This document shows positions 9,707 through 18,239 of a DNA stretch of 64,000 bases, one piece after another (positions within the stretch are counted from its first letter, which is position 1; each line of letters opens with the position of its first letter). The notes below the pieces were generated by a model. It was not told the DNA's origin and did not search any database. It saw nothing but the letters and a program-made list of their open reading frames with translations. Position numbers and translations under genes: made by a program. The stretch is from Flavobacterium chryseum (GTDB lineage: Bacteria; Bacteroidota; Bacteroidia; Flavobacteriales; Flavobacteriaceae), in the NCBI RefSeq assembly GCF_004362015.1, contig NZ_SNWW01000005.1, positions 124,001-188,000 of the forward strand, read 5' to 3'.

Positions 9707-11629
9707 ATGAAAAATCATATTCTCTTTTGCATAACAATTGTTATCGTTTTTACATTTGACATCTATTCGCAGCAATCAAAAATGGATAATGCCGACAAAA
9801 AGTACGAAAGCTACGCTTATATTAACGCTATAAAAACATATGAAAAAGTGGCCCTTAAAGGATACAAATCTGAAGATCTTTTTAAGAAGCTGGGCAATTC
9901 TTATTACTTTAATTCACAATTTGAAAGTGCTGCAAAATGGTACGGCGAATTATTTAAAATGAATACAGCTGTTGAATCTGAATATTATTACAGATATGCA
10001 CAATCTTTAAAATCGATTGGAGAAACGGCAAAAGCCAACAAACTGATGGATGAGTTTAATGCCAAATTTAAAGATGATACGAGAGGAATACTTTATAAGG
10101 AAAATGTAAATTATCTCGACCAGATTAAAGCAAATTCCGGGCGTTATAACATTGAAGATGCCGGCGTAAATTCTCCATATTCAGATTACGGATCTTTTGT
10201 TTACAATAAGAAACTATACTTTGCATCGACAAGAGATACCGGAAATTTTTCGAAGCGAAAACACACCTGGACTGGTGAATATTTTTCTAATTTGTATGTC
10301 GCCGATATTGATTCTGCTAAAGTAAAAAGGTTCAAAGCTGCTTTAAACTCTAAATTTCATGAAACCGCACCCGTTTTTACAAAAGATGGAAAGACAGTTT
10401 ACTTTACAATAAACAATTACCTAAACGGAAAAAGAGGAAAAAATGAAAACAAATTTACTTTAATAAAAATATACAAAGCAACGCTGGAAGATGATAAATG
10501 GACTAATATAAAGGCGCTTCCGTTTGACAGCGACAATTATATTACGGCACATCCTGCACTAAGTCCCGACGAAAAAACATTATATTTTTCGTCTGATATG
10601 CCGGGAACTTTCGGAAATGCTGATGTTTTTAAAGTCAGTATTAATAGTGACGGAACTTATGGCCCTCCTCAAAATTTGGGAAAAACAATAAATACCGAAG
10701 GTAAAGAAACCTTTCCCTTCATCACCAGCGAAAACGAAATTTACTTTGCTTCAGACGGATATCCCGGGCTTGGCGGTTTAGATGTTTTTGTGGGGAAACT
10801 TGAAGAAAACGGAACGGTAAGTAACATTCAAAATGTTGGTCAGGATATCAATTCTCCGCAGGATGATTTTGCTTATATAATCGATCCCGTTTCACAAAAA
10901 GGCTATTTTAGTTCTAACAAAACCGGAGGAAAAGGTTCTGATGATATTTACAAGTTTCTGGAAACTAAAAAGCTACAATGCATTCAGGAATTAAGCGGCG
11001 TTATTACTGATGCAGAAACAGGAATTATTCTGCCTCAGGCAAAAGTAACGATTTATGAAGGACAAACGTTAATAAGCACCGCTATTGCTGATGCAACGGG
11101 AATTTATAGTTTTCCGGTTTACTGCGGAAAAACATATATTGTAAGAGCAGAAAAAACAGATTATACAACTAAAGAAGTAAGTGTGACGATTGCAACAACA
11201 AGCGGAAAAACCGATTTGCCAATTGCTTTAGACAAGGCGATTTGCAAAGTTACAGTTGGAGATGATTTAGGAAAATGTTTTGGTATAAAAATGATTTATT
11301 TCGATTTGGATAAATCTAACATTCGCACAGAAGCAGCAATTGACTTGGAAAAAATACTCGACGTTTTAAATGATAATCCAACCATGAAACTTGATATTCG
11401 TTCGCACACTGATAGTAGACAAACGTTTAAATACAACGAAGCTTTGTCTAACCGAAGAGCGCAATCGACTATGAAATGGTTAATTAAAAACGGAGTTAAT
11501 TCAAACCGATTAACCGGTAAAGGTTTTGGAGAAACACAGCTTGTTAATGAATGTGCAGATGATGTAAAATGTACAGAACAGCAACATCAGGCCAACAGAC
11601 GAAGCGAATTTATTATCACTGCATTGTAA
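9707..11629 (+). CDS. TPR-PD40-CRD-OmpA envelope protein (PorE-like architecture)
   Basis: 640 residues. Domain order: signal peptide (1-21), TPR region (about 25-125), PD40/WD40-like beta-propeller (about 165-410, with repeated SPDEKTLYFSSD-type blades), a carboxypeptidase-regulatory-like domain (about 420-505), and an OmpA C-terminal peptidoglycan-binding domain (about 525-640, with RSHTDSR and NRRA). This is the domain set described for PorE of Porphyromonas gingivalis, which tethers the T9SS to peptidoglycan, and for OmpA-like genes next to sprF paralogues. Unlike PorE it has no lipobox cysteine. It is probably a dedicated anchor for the SprF-like protein encoded just before it. It is unlikely to be the core PorE itself, since such cassettes are usually present in several copies. 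Confidence 0.85.
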   Translation: MKNHILFCITIVIVFTFDIYSQQSKMDNADKKYESYAYINAIKTYEKVALKGYKSEDLFKKLGNSYYFNSQFESAAKWYGELFKMNTAVESEYYYRYAQSLKSIGETAKANKLMDEFNAKFKDDTRGILYKENVNYLDQIKANSGRYNIEDAGVNSPYSDYGSFVYNKKLYFASTRDTGNFSKRKHTWTGEYFSNLYVADIDSAKVKRFKAALNSKFHETAPVFTKDGKTVYFTINNYLNGKRGKNENKFTLIKIYKATLEDDKWTNIKALPFDSDNYITAHPALSPDEKTLYFSSDMPGTFGNADVFKVSINSDGTYGPPQNLGKTINTEGKETFPFITSENEIYFASDGYPGLGGLDVFVGKLEENGTVSNIQNVGQDINSPQDDFAYIIDPVSQKGYFSSNKTGGKGSDDIYKFLETKKLQCIQELSGVITDAETGIILPQAKVTIYEGQTLISTAIADATGIYSFPVYCGKTYIVRAEKTDYTTKEVSVTIATTSGKTDLPIALDKAICKVTVGDDLGKCFGIKMIYFDLDKSNIRTEAAIDLEKILDVLNDNPTMKLDIRSHTDSRQTFKYNEALSNRRAQSTMKWLIKNGVNSNRLTGKGFGETQLVNECADDVKCTEQQHQANRRSEFIITAL

Positions 11630-11647
11630 TCCTGTTTTAAAATAGTA

Positions 11648-11675
11648 AAGCTGTCTATTTCGAGACAGCTTTTTT
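11648..11675 (+). terminator. Rho-independent terminator of the adhesin cassette
   Basis: A perfect 8-bp stem (11648-11655 and 11664-11671), an 8-base loop and a run of five T. It lies 19 bases after the OmpA-family gene and closes the plus-strand cassette. Confidence 0.85.
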
Positions 11676-11747
11676 CTACATTCAAAACAAATCGTTGTAA
11701 CCCAAAAGAGTTACAACAACTAACTAAAAAACCAGTCCAATAATTCT

Positions 11748-12248
11748 TTAAAGTTTTACAAATATATTTGTGTAATATTTTTTTCCGGAAGCATCAGTAG
11801 TAACCGATAAGCCAAAATGAGTATAATCTCCTTCGATATTTTCTTTATGGCCTTCGCTATTTAACCAACCGGTTAAAACTGCTTGCGCTGTCTTATAATT
11901 GTAAGCAACGTTTTCACCAATCTTTTTTGCACTAAGCGCTTTCATAATATCTTCAGATCGCGCTACAAAACCATTATGGCTAATTGCATTAACTGCGATC
12001 ATATCTTTATTATGTTCTTCGCACTTATAAGAAATATAATTTATTTGTTGTAAAGCATTTAATCCAATACTTACCCGGTAGTCATTTATTAATTTCATGG
12101 TTTCTAACTCCGAGTCATTGTAATTGTAGTTCGTACTTGGAGTTGCTACTGTGATAGTATCATCAGATGCTTCTGCAGTGTCTGCAGAACATGAGTTCAT
12201 TGTAATAAGCATTACAACGAACATCATGACGCTCATTATCTTTTTCAT
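11748..12248 (-). CDS. CAP-domain (SCP/PR1-like) lipoprotein
   Basis: 166 residues when started at the Met at 12248, which gives the compact signal MKKIMSVMMF; the frame opens four codons earlier. A lipobox-like MNSC places the lipid cysteine near residue 20. The rest is a CAP domain: MKLINDYRVSIGLNAL near its start, then H-x(n)-GENVAYNY and GWLNSEGHKENIEG with the usual His and Glu residues. Bacterial CAP proteins are secreted or envelope-bound and their biochemical roles are mostly unknown. It stands alone between the convergent adhesin cassette and pdxH. Confidence 0.85.
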   Translation of the reverse strand: MKKIMSVMMFVVMLITMNSCSADTAEASDDTITVATPSTNYNYNDSELETMKLINDYRVSIGLNALQQINYISYKCEEHNKDMIAVNAISHNGFVARSEDIMKALSAKKIGENVAYNYKTAQAVLTGWLNSEGHKENIEGDYTHFGLSVTTDASGKKYYTNIFVKL

Positions 12249-12414
12249 AGTCATTAGCATGTTAATGTTTAAAGTAGATGTTGGGGCAAATCCTTTAAAT
12301 TTTTATATAAAATCGTTTGTTTCTTGGATCAAACATATTCAATATATCGGTAAACTACAAAAAAAGTCGATGAACGACATGGTAATTATGTAAATAAAAA
12401 TAAAAATCTTACAA

Positions 12415-13059
12415 CTATGATGACAATCTTTCTATTTTCCATGAAAAATCAGGCTGGCTGGAATAGCGAATTCTGTCGTGTAATCTGTTTGGTCTGCCTT
12501 GCCAAAATTCTACTTCTAATGGCGTTACTAAAAAGCCTCCCCAGTTGTCCGGTCTAGGAATCGGCTTTCCTTCAAAGGCTTCTTCTAGTTTTTTTAAGTT
12601 TTCTTCTAAAAATGTTCTCGACGGAATTACTTCACTTTGATTGGAAACAATGGCGCCTAACTTGCTTCCATCGGGACGGGAATCAAAATAATTATCAGAT
12701 ATATTCTCAGAAGTTTTTTGGGCAATTCCCTTTATAATAACCTGACGTTCCATTTCCTGCCAAAAAAAAGACAAGCAAACATGCGGGTTTGCGGCAATTG
12801 CTTTTCCTTTTTCTGAATTATAATTGGTGTAAAAAATAAATCCCTCTTCAGAAAATTTCTTTAATAGCACAACTCTAGATTTCGGAAAACCATCCAGACC
12901 AATTGTTGAAACGGTCATGGCATTAACTTCTCCGCTTGCGCCGAAATCTTCTACTTCGTGAAACCATCTGTTAAACAAATTAATCGGATCTTCAGGAATA
13001 TTGGTTTCTAATAATTCGCTTTTCTCGTAAGACTTTCTATAATTACTTAAATCGTTCAT
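12415..13059 (-). CDS. pdxH: Pyridoxamine 5'-phosphate oxidase
   Basis: 214 residues, the normal length for PdxH. It oxidises pyridoxine or pyridoxamine 5'-phosphate to pyridoxal 5'-phosphate using FMN. Visible signatures are SRVVLLKKF (residues about 61-69) and FYTNYNSEKGKAI for FMN binding, NPHVCLSFFWQEMERQV, and the C-terminal EFWQGRPNRLHDRI, which is the family signature with the substrate-binding Arg/His. It is a soluble cytoplasmic dimer. The gap to rnz upstream is filled with repeat-like AT-rich DNA, so co-transcription is uncertain. Confidence 0.95.
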   Translation of the reverse strand: MNDLSNYRKSYEKSELLETNIPEDPINLFNRWFHEVEDFGASGEVNAMTVSTIGLDGFPKSRVVLLKKFSEEGFIFYTNYNSEKGKAIAANPHVCLSFFWQEMERQVIIKGIAQKTSENISDNYFDSRPDGSKLGAIVSNQSEVIPSRTFLEENLKKLEEAFEGKPIPRPDNWGGFLVTPLEVEFWQGRPNRLHDRIRYSSQPDFSWKIERLSS

Positions 13060-13067
13060 GATTTATT

Positions 13068-13190
13068 ATTTTAGATTGTTGATTTTTAGATTTTAGATTA
13101 TTGGATTTTTAGACTTCTTAGATATTAGATTGTTAGATTTTTTGAATAAAAAACTTAGCAACTTAGTGTCTCAGTACCTTAGAACCTTTA
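13068..13190. repeat. AT-rich repeat-type spacer
   Basis: Short tandem-like pieces built on TTAGATT recur many times, followed by pieces of the type ACTTAGCAACTTAG. The same TTAGATTGTTGA word recurs at 14097-14240 and a related pattern at 16442-16520. This looks like dispersed intergenic filler of the sort common in flavobacteria rather than a coding or regulatory element. Confidence 0.6.
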
Positions 13191-14096
13191 CTACCATTCA
13201 AAAGAAACCCCGTCATTTCCTGAAAGTACATTTGGAAAAACGGTTTCTGCCTCAGCTTTAAAACGCTCAATACCATCATATCTTGTCGAATAATGGCCTA
13301 AAACTAATTGTTTTGCATTTGCTTTTAATGCTATTGTTGCAGCTTCAATTGCTGTTGAATGCAATGTTTTTAAAGCCAGCGCTTCTTCAGATTGCAAAAA
13401 AGTAGATTCATGATATAAAACATCTACATTTTCTATGATAGGAATAATGGCTTCGTGATAAACGGTATCGGAACAAAACGCATAACTCATGGGCGGAATC
13501 GGATCGAACGATAATTTTTCGTTTTCAATTATAGTTCCGTCATCAAGCGTAACATTTCCTCCGTTTTTTATTTTTTGATAATACGCCGTGTGGATATCAT
13601 ATTTTTGAACTGCTTCTACATTTAGTTTTCGTTCTCCCGGTTTTTCCTGAAATAAAAATCCGTTGGTGTAAACGCGATGTTTTAACGGAATCGTTTTTAC
13701 AATAACGCGGTTATCTTCAAAAATAACTTCACTTTCAGTCGATTCTAATTCGTGGAAAAACAAATCATAAGTTGTCCAGGAATTTGATAATCTCAATTGT
13801 AATGTAATGATTTCTTTTACTCCTTTTGGTCCGTAAATATGAAGATCTGTTGTGCGTCCTAAAAGTGCAAAAGTCGAAATGGTTCCTATTAATCCAAAGA
13901 AATGATCACCATGCAAATGCGAAATAAAAATGTGATTAATTTTTGAGAATTTAATCTTGTTTTTACGCAATTGAACCTGAGTTCCTTCACCACAATCAAT
14001 TAAAAACATTCTGTTCTTAATTTCTAAAACCTGCGAAGTCGGGTTGGTAATCGTTCTGGGAGTTGCGGCGTAACAGCCGAGTATGGTTAATTTCAT
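13191..14096 (-). CDS. rnz: Ribonuclease Z
   Basis: 301 residues, the typical short-form RNase Z length. The metallo-beta-lactamase zinc motif HLHGDHFFG is near residues 61-69, the PxKHR-like segment PLKHRVYTNGF near residue 137, and the late metal ligands are in FCSDT, HESTF and LGHYSTRY. The enzyme removes 3' trailers from pre-tRNAs; in organisms whose tRNA genes encode CCA its role can be broader. The upstream gene on the same strand is a small STAS-like protein often adjacent to rnz in this group. Confidence 0.95.
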   Translation of the reverse strand: MKLTILGCYAATPRTITNPTSQVLEIKNRMFLIDCGEGTQVQLRKNKIKFSKINHIFISHLHGDHFFGLIGTISTFALLGRTTDLHIYGPKGVKEIITLQLRLSNSWTTYDLFFHELESTESEVIFEDNRVIVKTIPLKHRVYTNGFLFQEKPGERKLNVEAVQKYDIHTAYYQKIKNGGNVTLDDGTIIENEKLSFDPIPPMSYAFCSDTVYHEAIIPIIENVDVLYHESTFLQSEEALALKTLHSTAIEAATIALKANAKQLVLGHYSTRYDGIERFKAEAETVFPNVLSGNDGVSFEW

Positions 14097-14240
14097 TTTA
14101 GATTTTAGATTGTTGATTGCAGATTTTAGATTGTTGAAGTAGATTTAAGATTGGAAAAATTTTAGCATTAAAAAATCTACTATCTAAAATCAGAAATCTA
14201 GATTCGAGCATTAAAAAAATCTAAAATCTGAACTCTAAAA
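14097..14240. repeat. AT-rich repeat-type spacer
   Basis: Direct and inverted copies of TTAGATTTTAGATTGTTGA-like words alternate, including reverse-complement forms (ATCTAAAATC). The inverted copies could fold into a hairpin between the STAS-like gene and rnz. It is related to the spacer at 13068-13190. Confidence 0.6.
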
Positions 14241-14573
14241 TTAAAATCCGAGGTCGCGCTCAATTTCTTCCATTTCGATAATATCGTTAGCTTCTAAAAG
14301 AGAAGGAACGACAGTTAATTTATCAGAAACAGCATTAAAATCAAGTTCAGAAACCACAATTAAAAAAGATTTTTTGGCTTTTTTGTGTTGCTTCGAAAGT
14401 GGTAAAAAAAGTTTCAAATCATTTTCAGATAAATCAGCATCCGAAGACAAATCGATTATAATATTTTGTTTTTCAAAGGTTTTAAACTGCTTCGTCACTT
14501 TCTCCAAAAAAGAATTGACATCTCCCTGAGTATTTTTAATGATAACGGTATGTCCTTTTTGATCTACTTTCAT
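14241..14573 (-). CDS. Small STAS-like protein next to rnz
   Basis: 110 residues, cytoplasmic, no signal. The pattern of an early beta strand (HTVIIKNTQG), a helix, a hydrophobic strand IIIDLSS followed by a helix, then FLIVVS and a closing helical region resembles a STAS (anti-sigma-factor antagonist) fold; the loop after the IIIDLSS strand is where STAS proteins are phosphorylated on Ser. The family match is by shape only. Its place just upstream of rnz, on the same strand, suggests co-expression through the repeat-type spacer. Confidence 0.6.
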   Translation of the reverse strand: MKVDQKGHTVIIKNTQGDVNSFLEKVTKQFKTFEKQNIIIDLSSDADLSENDLKLFLPLSKQHKKAKKSFLIVVSELDFNAVSDKLTVVPSLLEANDIIEMEEIERDLGF

Positions 14574-14683
14574 TTTATAATGTATGTGGGCTCGTATAAA
14601 AATAATAATTTCAAGAGCTAAGGTACGAAGTTTTTTTATTTATTGTTTGAAGGTTTTAGTTTCAGATTTCAAGTTTCAGATTT

Positions 14684-14748
14684 GTCAGGCTGAGCGACGT
14701 CGAAGCCTCTTTCACAATAAACAAGCCTTCGACTTCGCTCAGGATGAC
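14684..14748. repeat. REP-like palindrome, copy 1
   Basis: Two 24-base arms (14684-14707 and 14725-14748) form an imperfect inverted repeat around the core TGAGCGAAGTCGAAG, with a 17-base loop. A second copy with the same core lies at 26294-26391. Such GC-richer palindromes in an AT-rich genome are typical REP/BIME-type elements of Bacteroidota. It lies between pyrB and the divergent STAS-like gene region. Confidence 0.8.
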
Positions 14749-14788
14749 ACTTGTTTTCAAAACTAAAAACTGTTACTGCGACTAAAAT

Positions 14789-15715
14789 CTACTGAATCTT
14801 AGAAGCCAGCAAATAAATAACCGCCATTCTAATTGCTACACCGTTTTCTACCTGATTCAAAATCACCGAATGATTAGAGTCAGCCACTTCAGAAGTAATC
14901 TCTACTCCTCTGTTGATTGGTCCCGGGTGCATGATGATGATTTCTTTTCCCAAAGAATCCAAAAGTGGTTTGTCGACTCCGTATTGTTGTGCATATTCTC
15001 GTGTTGAAGGGAAAAAGTTGACATCCATACGTTCATTCTGAACCCGAAGCATATTAGCAACATCGCACCATTCTAATGCTTTTCTTAAATTCGGTTCAAC
15101 CGTAACTCCAAGCGATTCAATATATCTCGGAATCAGTGTTTTTGGTCCGCAAACTTTAACCTCAGCACCTTGCATTTGCAAAGCATATATGTTTGATAAG
15201 GCAACTCTCGAATGCAGAATGTCGCCTACAATAACTACTTTTTTTCCGGCTACATCGCCTAGTTTTTCTCTGATCGAATAACTGTCTAATAAGGCCTGTG
15301 TAGGGTGTTCGTGTGCTCCGTCGCCGGCATTTACGATACTTGCTTTGACATTTTTAGATAAAAAATAAGCCGCTCCGGGATTGGAGTGGCGCATTACAAC
15401 CATATCAACTTTCATTGATAAAATATTATTTACAGTATCGATTAACGTTTCGCCTTTTTTAACTGAAGACTGAGCGGCCGAAAAACTGATAACATCTGCA
15501 GATAAACGTTTCTGCGCTAATTCGAAAGAAAGTTTTGTCCTGGTACTGTTTTCGAAAAAGATATTGGCAATGGTAATATCTCGTAATGAAGGAACTTTTT
15601 TAATGGGTCTGTTGATGACTTCTTTAAAATGATCGGCAGTTTCAAAAATCAGGTTAATATCATTCTCGTTGATGTATTTAATTCCTAATAAATGATTTAC
15701 GCTTAATTCTTTCAT
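14789..15715 (-). CDS. pyrB: Aspartate carbamoyltransferase catalytic subunit
   Basis: 308 residues, the normal length. It joins carbamoyl phosphate and aspartate in pyrimidine synthesis. Visible are FENSTRTKLSFELA (carbamoyl-phosphate binding, near residue 54), SSVKKGETL, MRHSNPGAA, HPTQALLDSY and the HPGPINRGVE segment near residue 264. No pyrI regulatory-subunit gene is nearby, so it may work as the catalytic trimer alone or with a distant partner. It lies in the same direction downstream of pyrR, with a DUF6891-like gene in between; the three genes are separated by about 80 bases each and probably form one transcript starting at the pyrR promoter. Confidence 0.95.
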   Translation of the reverse strand: MKELSVNHLLGIKYINENDINLIFETADHFKEVINRPIKKVPSLRDITIANIFFENSTRTKLSFELAQKRLSADVISFSAAQSSVKKGETLIDTVNNILSMKVDMVVMRHSNPGAAYFLSKNVKASIVNAGDGAHEHPTQALLDSYSIREKLGDVAGKKVVIVGDILHSRVALSNIYALQMQGAEVKVCGPKTLIPRYIESLGVTVEPNLRKALEWCDVANMLRVQNERMDVNFFPSTREYAQQYGVDKPLLDSLGKEIIIMHPGPINRGVEITSEVADSNHSVILNQVENGVAIRMAVIYLLASKIQ

Positions 15716-15799
15716 TTTTATTTCTTTAATATTTATTTGTCAAATTCTTGAATTTCTGAAACATTCAGTCCTTCAATGCTTCTTTTATGAGCAGCTACT

Positions 15800-16441
15800 C
15801 TATCGAATCATTCTTTCTACAACTTCGCTGTAATCCTGCAAATCTCTTCCGTCTTCATCAAAAATATGCTGCCATCTGAAACCCGGAATTTCTATTTTTG
15901 TTTTCGGAGATTCATTCCAGTTTACTTCAAAACCGTTATTTCTTAAAACTTCTGCAACTTTTTTTCCCACCTCGATTGTCGTTGCAGCATCCTCATTATC
16001 TACTTTTTGAAAAGCGATAAACAAACCCGGATCTTCTACAGATACGGCTCTCGCCAAATCCTGTTCGTGATAAAAACAATAACCATCAGACTCTACTTCA
16101 TTTTCACGCAGTTCGCTTTCAACCTCAACTACTTCACTTTCGCCATCGCTTGTCGTATAACCCGCATTGTGAAGTGCAATGATATTCTCTTCACACAACT
16201 CATCAAACGCTTTTATTAGCTTTTCAGTATCTGTTGGACTTTTCCATTGTTTACTTTCTGAAAGTAATTTTTGGTATTCTTCTCTTATTTTATCAAAGGC
16301 CCATTCTTCTGAAATTTCATCTTCAAATTCATTGTCTTCAATTTCTTCTATAATGTTTTCTTTAATCTCATCAACAGAAAGAAATCCCATTCTAACCTGA
16401 TTAAAAATTGATTCATAAATAAACGCTTCGTTCTCTGTCAT
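15800..16441 (-). CDS. DUF6891-like protein between pyrR and pyrB
   Basis: 213 residues, very acidic, cytoplasmic. The segments EENIIALHNAGYTTSDGE, GYCFYHEQDLARAV and LFIAFQK are what I associate with DUF6891, a family of unknown function; the assignment is from memory. The first 80 residues are helical and rich in Glu. The 3' end is odd: the frame stops at TAG (15800-15802), but removing one base just before that stop would continue it for 23 sensible residues to a TAA at 15733. This may be a recent frameshift or a sequence error. It lies between pyrR and pyrB in the same direction. Confidence 0.6.
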   Translation of the reverse strand: MTENEAFIYESIFNQVRMGFLSVDEIKENIIEEIEDNEFEDEISEEWAFDKIREEYQKLLSESKQWKSPTDTEKLIKAFDELCEENIIALHNAGYTTSDGESEVVEVESELRENEVESDGYCFYHEQDLARAVSVEDPGLFIAFQKVDNEDAATTIEVGKKVAEVLRNNGFEVNWNESPKTKIEIPGFRWQHIFDEDGRDLQDYSEVVERMIR

Positions 16442-16520
16442 GATTTATTGTTTATTCGTTGATTTGTTTAACCGTTGATTTGTTTGATTGTTTAATAGTC
16501 TGGTTTTGCGATTAAACTTT

Positions 16521-17060
16521 CTAATTCGTTACTAAATGCACAACGTCTTCACCTTCATTTTCTTTCCAGCTTACTTTTACTTTTTCATTATTAATGGCAT
16601 CTACCTGACGGCCTCGATAATCGGGCTGAATTGGCAGATTACGGCTAAAACGTCTGTCGATTAACACTAACAATTCGATTTCTGACGGTCTCCCGAAAGA
16701 CTGAATTGCAGTTAAGGCAGAACGAATGCTTCGTCCGGTAAACAAAACGTCATCTATAAAAATAACTTTTTTGTTTTCGACTATAAAATTTATTTGTGTT
16801 TTATTGGCTTCAAGCGGTTTATCTGTTCGGCGAAAGTCATCTCTAAAAAAAGTGATATCAAGATATCCTAACTGAATTTCAGGTGTTTGATATTCGCTTT
16901 CTAAGATTTGTTTTAAACGTTCTGCTAAAAAAACGCCTCTCGGCTGAATTCCGACTAAAATCGTATCCGAAAAATCAAGGTGTTTTTCAATCAATTGACA
17001 AGCCAAACGATGAAGTATGATAGTAACTTCTTTTGAATTAAGTAATACTTTCTGGCCCAT
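16521..17060 (-). CDS. pyrR: PyrR bifunctional pyrimidine regulator/uracil phosphoribosyltransferase
   Basis: 179 residues when started at the Met at 17060, the usual PyrR length. The frame opens at 17087, but that upstream part overlaps the -7 box at 17085-17092, so 17060 is preferred. The PRPP-binding motif VIFIDDVLFTGRSIRSAL is near residue 95, and the IQPRGVFLAERL and DRRFSRNLPIQPDYRG segments are typical of PyrR. In Firmicutes PyrR binds pyr mRNA and attenuates it; no PyrR-type anti-antiterminator structure was identified in the short leader here, so its role in this genome could be mainly enzymatic (UMP from uracil and PRPP). It heads the pyrR-DUF6891-pyrB gene row. Confidence 0.9.
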   Translation of the reverse strand: MGQKVLLNSKEVTIILHRLACQLIEKHLDFSDTILVGIQPRGVFLAERLKQILESEYQTPEIQLGYLDITFFRDDFRRTDKPLEANKTQINFIVENKKVIFIDDVLFTGRSIRSALTAIQSFGRPSEIELLVLIDRRFSRNLPIQPDYRGRQVDAINNEKVKVSWKENEGEDVVHLVTN

Positions 17061-17084
17061 AATTAAGTGTAGTGTTTGCTTGAG

Positions 17085-17092
17085 CAAATATA
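17085..17092 (-). promoter_or_regulatory. -7 element of pyrR
   Basis: On the minus strand TATATTTG matches TAnnTTTG. A start point about 6-7 bases downstream leaves a leader of under 20 bases before the Met at 17060, which decides the pyrR start. No TTG stands at the ideal distance. Confidence 0.6.
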
Positions 17093-17223
17093 CAAAATCA
17101 GAATTTATTTGTTGTGGTGTTGGGCGGGGAAATATCTATTTTTGTATTGAATGAAATTTCATACATAAAATTAAGCCTAAATAAAATTATCATATTACTC
17201 ATTTCTAAAAACATAATCTTCTT

Positions 17224-17253
17224 TTGAGCGTAACTTTTAAAAACATATTTTTG
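17224..17253 (+). promoter_or_regulatory. Consensus Bacteroidota promoter of the 17.3-kb gene
   Basis: TTG at 17224-17226, then exactly 19 bases, then TATTTTTG at 17246-17253. This is a full match to the housekeeping sigma consensus of the phylum. The first codon of the gene is 54 bases further on. Confidence 0.75.
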
Positions 17254-17307
17254 CAAGAAAAAATTCAGAAAATAAGAAAAATCACACTTTAAATATTAAA
17301 TTCAAAT

Positions 17308-17970
17308 ATGAAAAAAATCTTATTTGTTGTAGTTCAAGTTCTATTACTAAACCAAGTAAATGCTCAGAATTTATTGTCAGATTGGCAAAAAATGCGTTTA
17401 AAGGGAACAATAGATAAAATCGTCGAAATACACGAAAGGTGCCCTTCTATAATGGCAGAAGGAGGTTCATTTTACTGTCCAAAAGATACTATCACTTATA
17501 AATTTACTGAAAAAGGATATTTAACAAATTCTAATTCTGAAAATGAAAATGTAAAAAAAACAACTTTAAACGGATTTCAATATGTTACAACCTATGAAAA
17601 TGTAAAAGGTTTAAATAAGAAAAGTTTTGAAGATGTTTACAATGTCAAAAAACAATTAATAAAACAATCAAGTTATTATGTTCATGATACAGAAGAGCGA
17701 ATATTAAATCAATGGGAATATTTTTATAATAAAAATGGAAATAAAGTCAAGGAAAAATCTACAGAATGGTGGAATAATATCGCAACTGTTGTATTAAGTG
17801 ATTTAAATGAATATGGAGATATCATAAAAAGACAAACTATCAGGAATGATAAAATTACTAATGAAGAAGAATTTAATTACAAATACACAAATGATAAATA
17901 TGGCAACTGGATAAATAAAACATCATCAGGTAGTTATAATGAAACCTGGACCAGAAAAATCACTTATTAA
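17308..17970 (+). CDS. Secreted protein of unknown function
   Basis: 220 residues with a clear signal peptide (cleavage after VNAQ, residues 17-20). The mature part starts with LLSDWQKMRLKGTIDKIVEI and is a run of short beta strands separated by polar turns (YKFTEKGYL, EYFYNKNGNKVKE, LNEYGDIIKRQ, YKYTNDKYGNW), which resembles YD-repeat-type hairpins. I do not recognise a family. It has its own consensus promoter. It opens the accessory patch 17.2-20.7 kb, and codon use is AT-rich like its neighbours. Confidence 0.6.
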   Translation: MKKILFVVVQVLLLNQVNAQNLLSDWQKMRLKGTIDKIVEIHERCPSIMAEGGSFYCPKDTITYKFTEKGYLTNSNSENENVKKTTLNGFQYVTTYENVKGLNKKSFEDVYNVKKQLIKQSSYYVHDTEERILNQWEYFYNKNGNKVKEKSTEWWNNIATVVLSDLNEYGDIIKRQTIRNDKITNEEEFNYKYTNDKYGNWINKTSSGSYNETWTRKITY

Positions 17971-18133
17971 AAAAAATAAGTTCTTGCCCCAAAATAGATC
18001 AACTTCAAGAATAAAAGCAAACAACGATTTACCCCGATACAGAGCAATCTAGATATTATTTGGAAGAAAGTAAATTTTAGTTTTATGAAAGTAAAAATCA
18101 TATCAATACCGGTACAAAAACACCATCGCCTAA

Positions 18134-18186
18134 ATATACACAACGATAGCGCGGAAATTTCTTTCCGTGCTCGCAAAGTAGATAAC
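18134..18186. repeat. Dispersed 53-bp element, copy 1
   Basis: This stretch aligns with 20205-20260 (ATACACAA, then ATAGCGC, GAAA, TTCTTTCCGTGC and CACAAA-type blocks). Both copies lie just after a small orphan gene, the first inside the spacer before the dihydrofolate-reductase-like gene. In both copies one frame codes for N-S-A-E-I, so they may be remnants of a once longer coding sequence. Confidence 0.6.
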
Positions 18187-18239
18187 CTTAAAAATTCCTT
18201 CCAATTTCTTATATTTAATAAAACAAAAAACTTACTACT

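Noticed and set aside
17061..17087. Earlier start of pyrR
   Set aside because: The codons lie on the -7 promoter element and would make the protein longer than the family.
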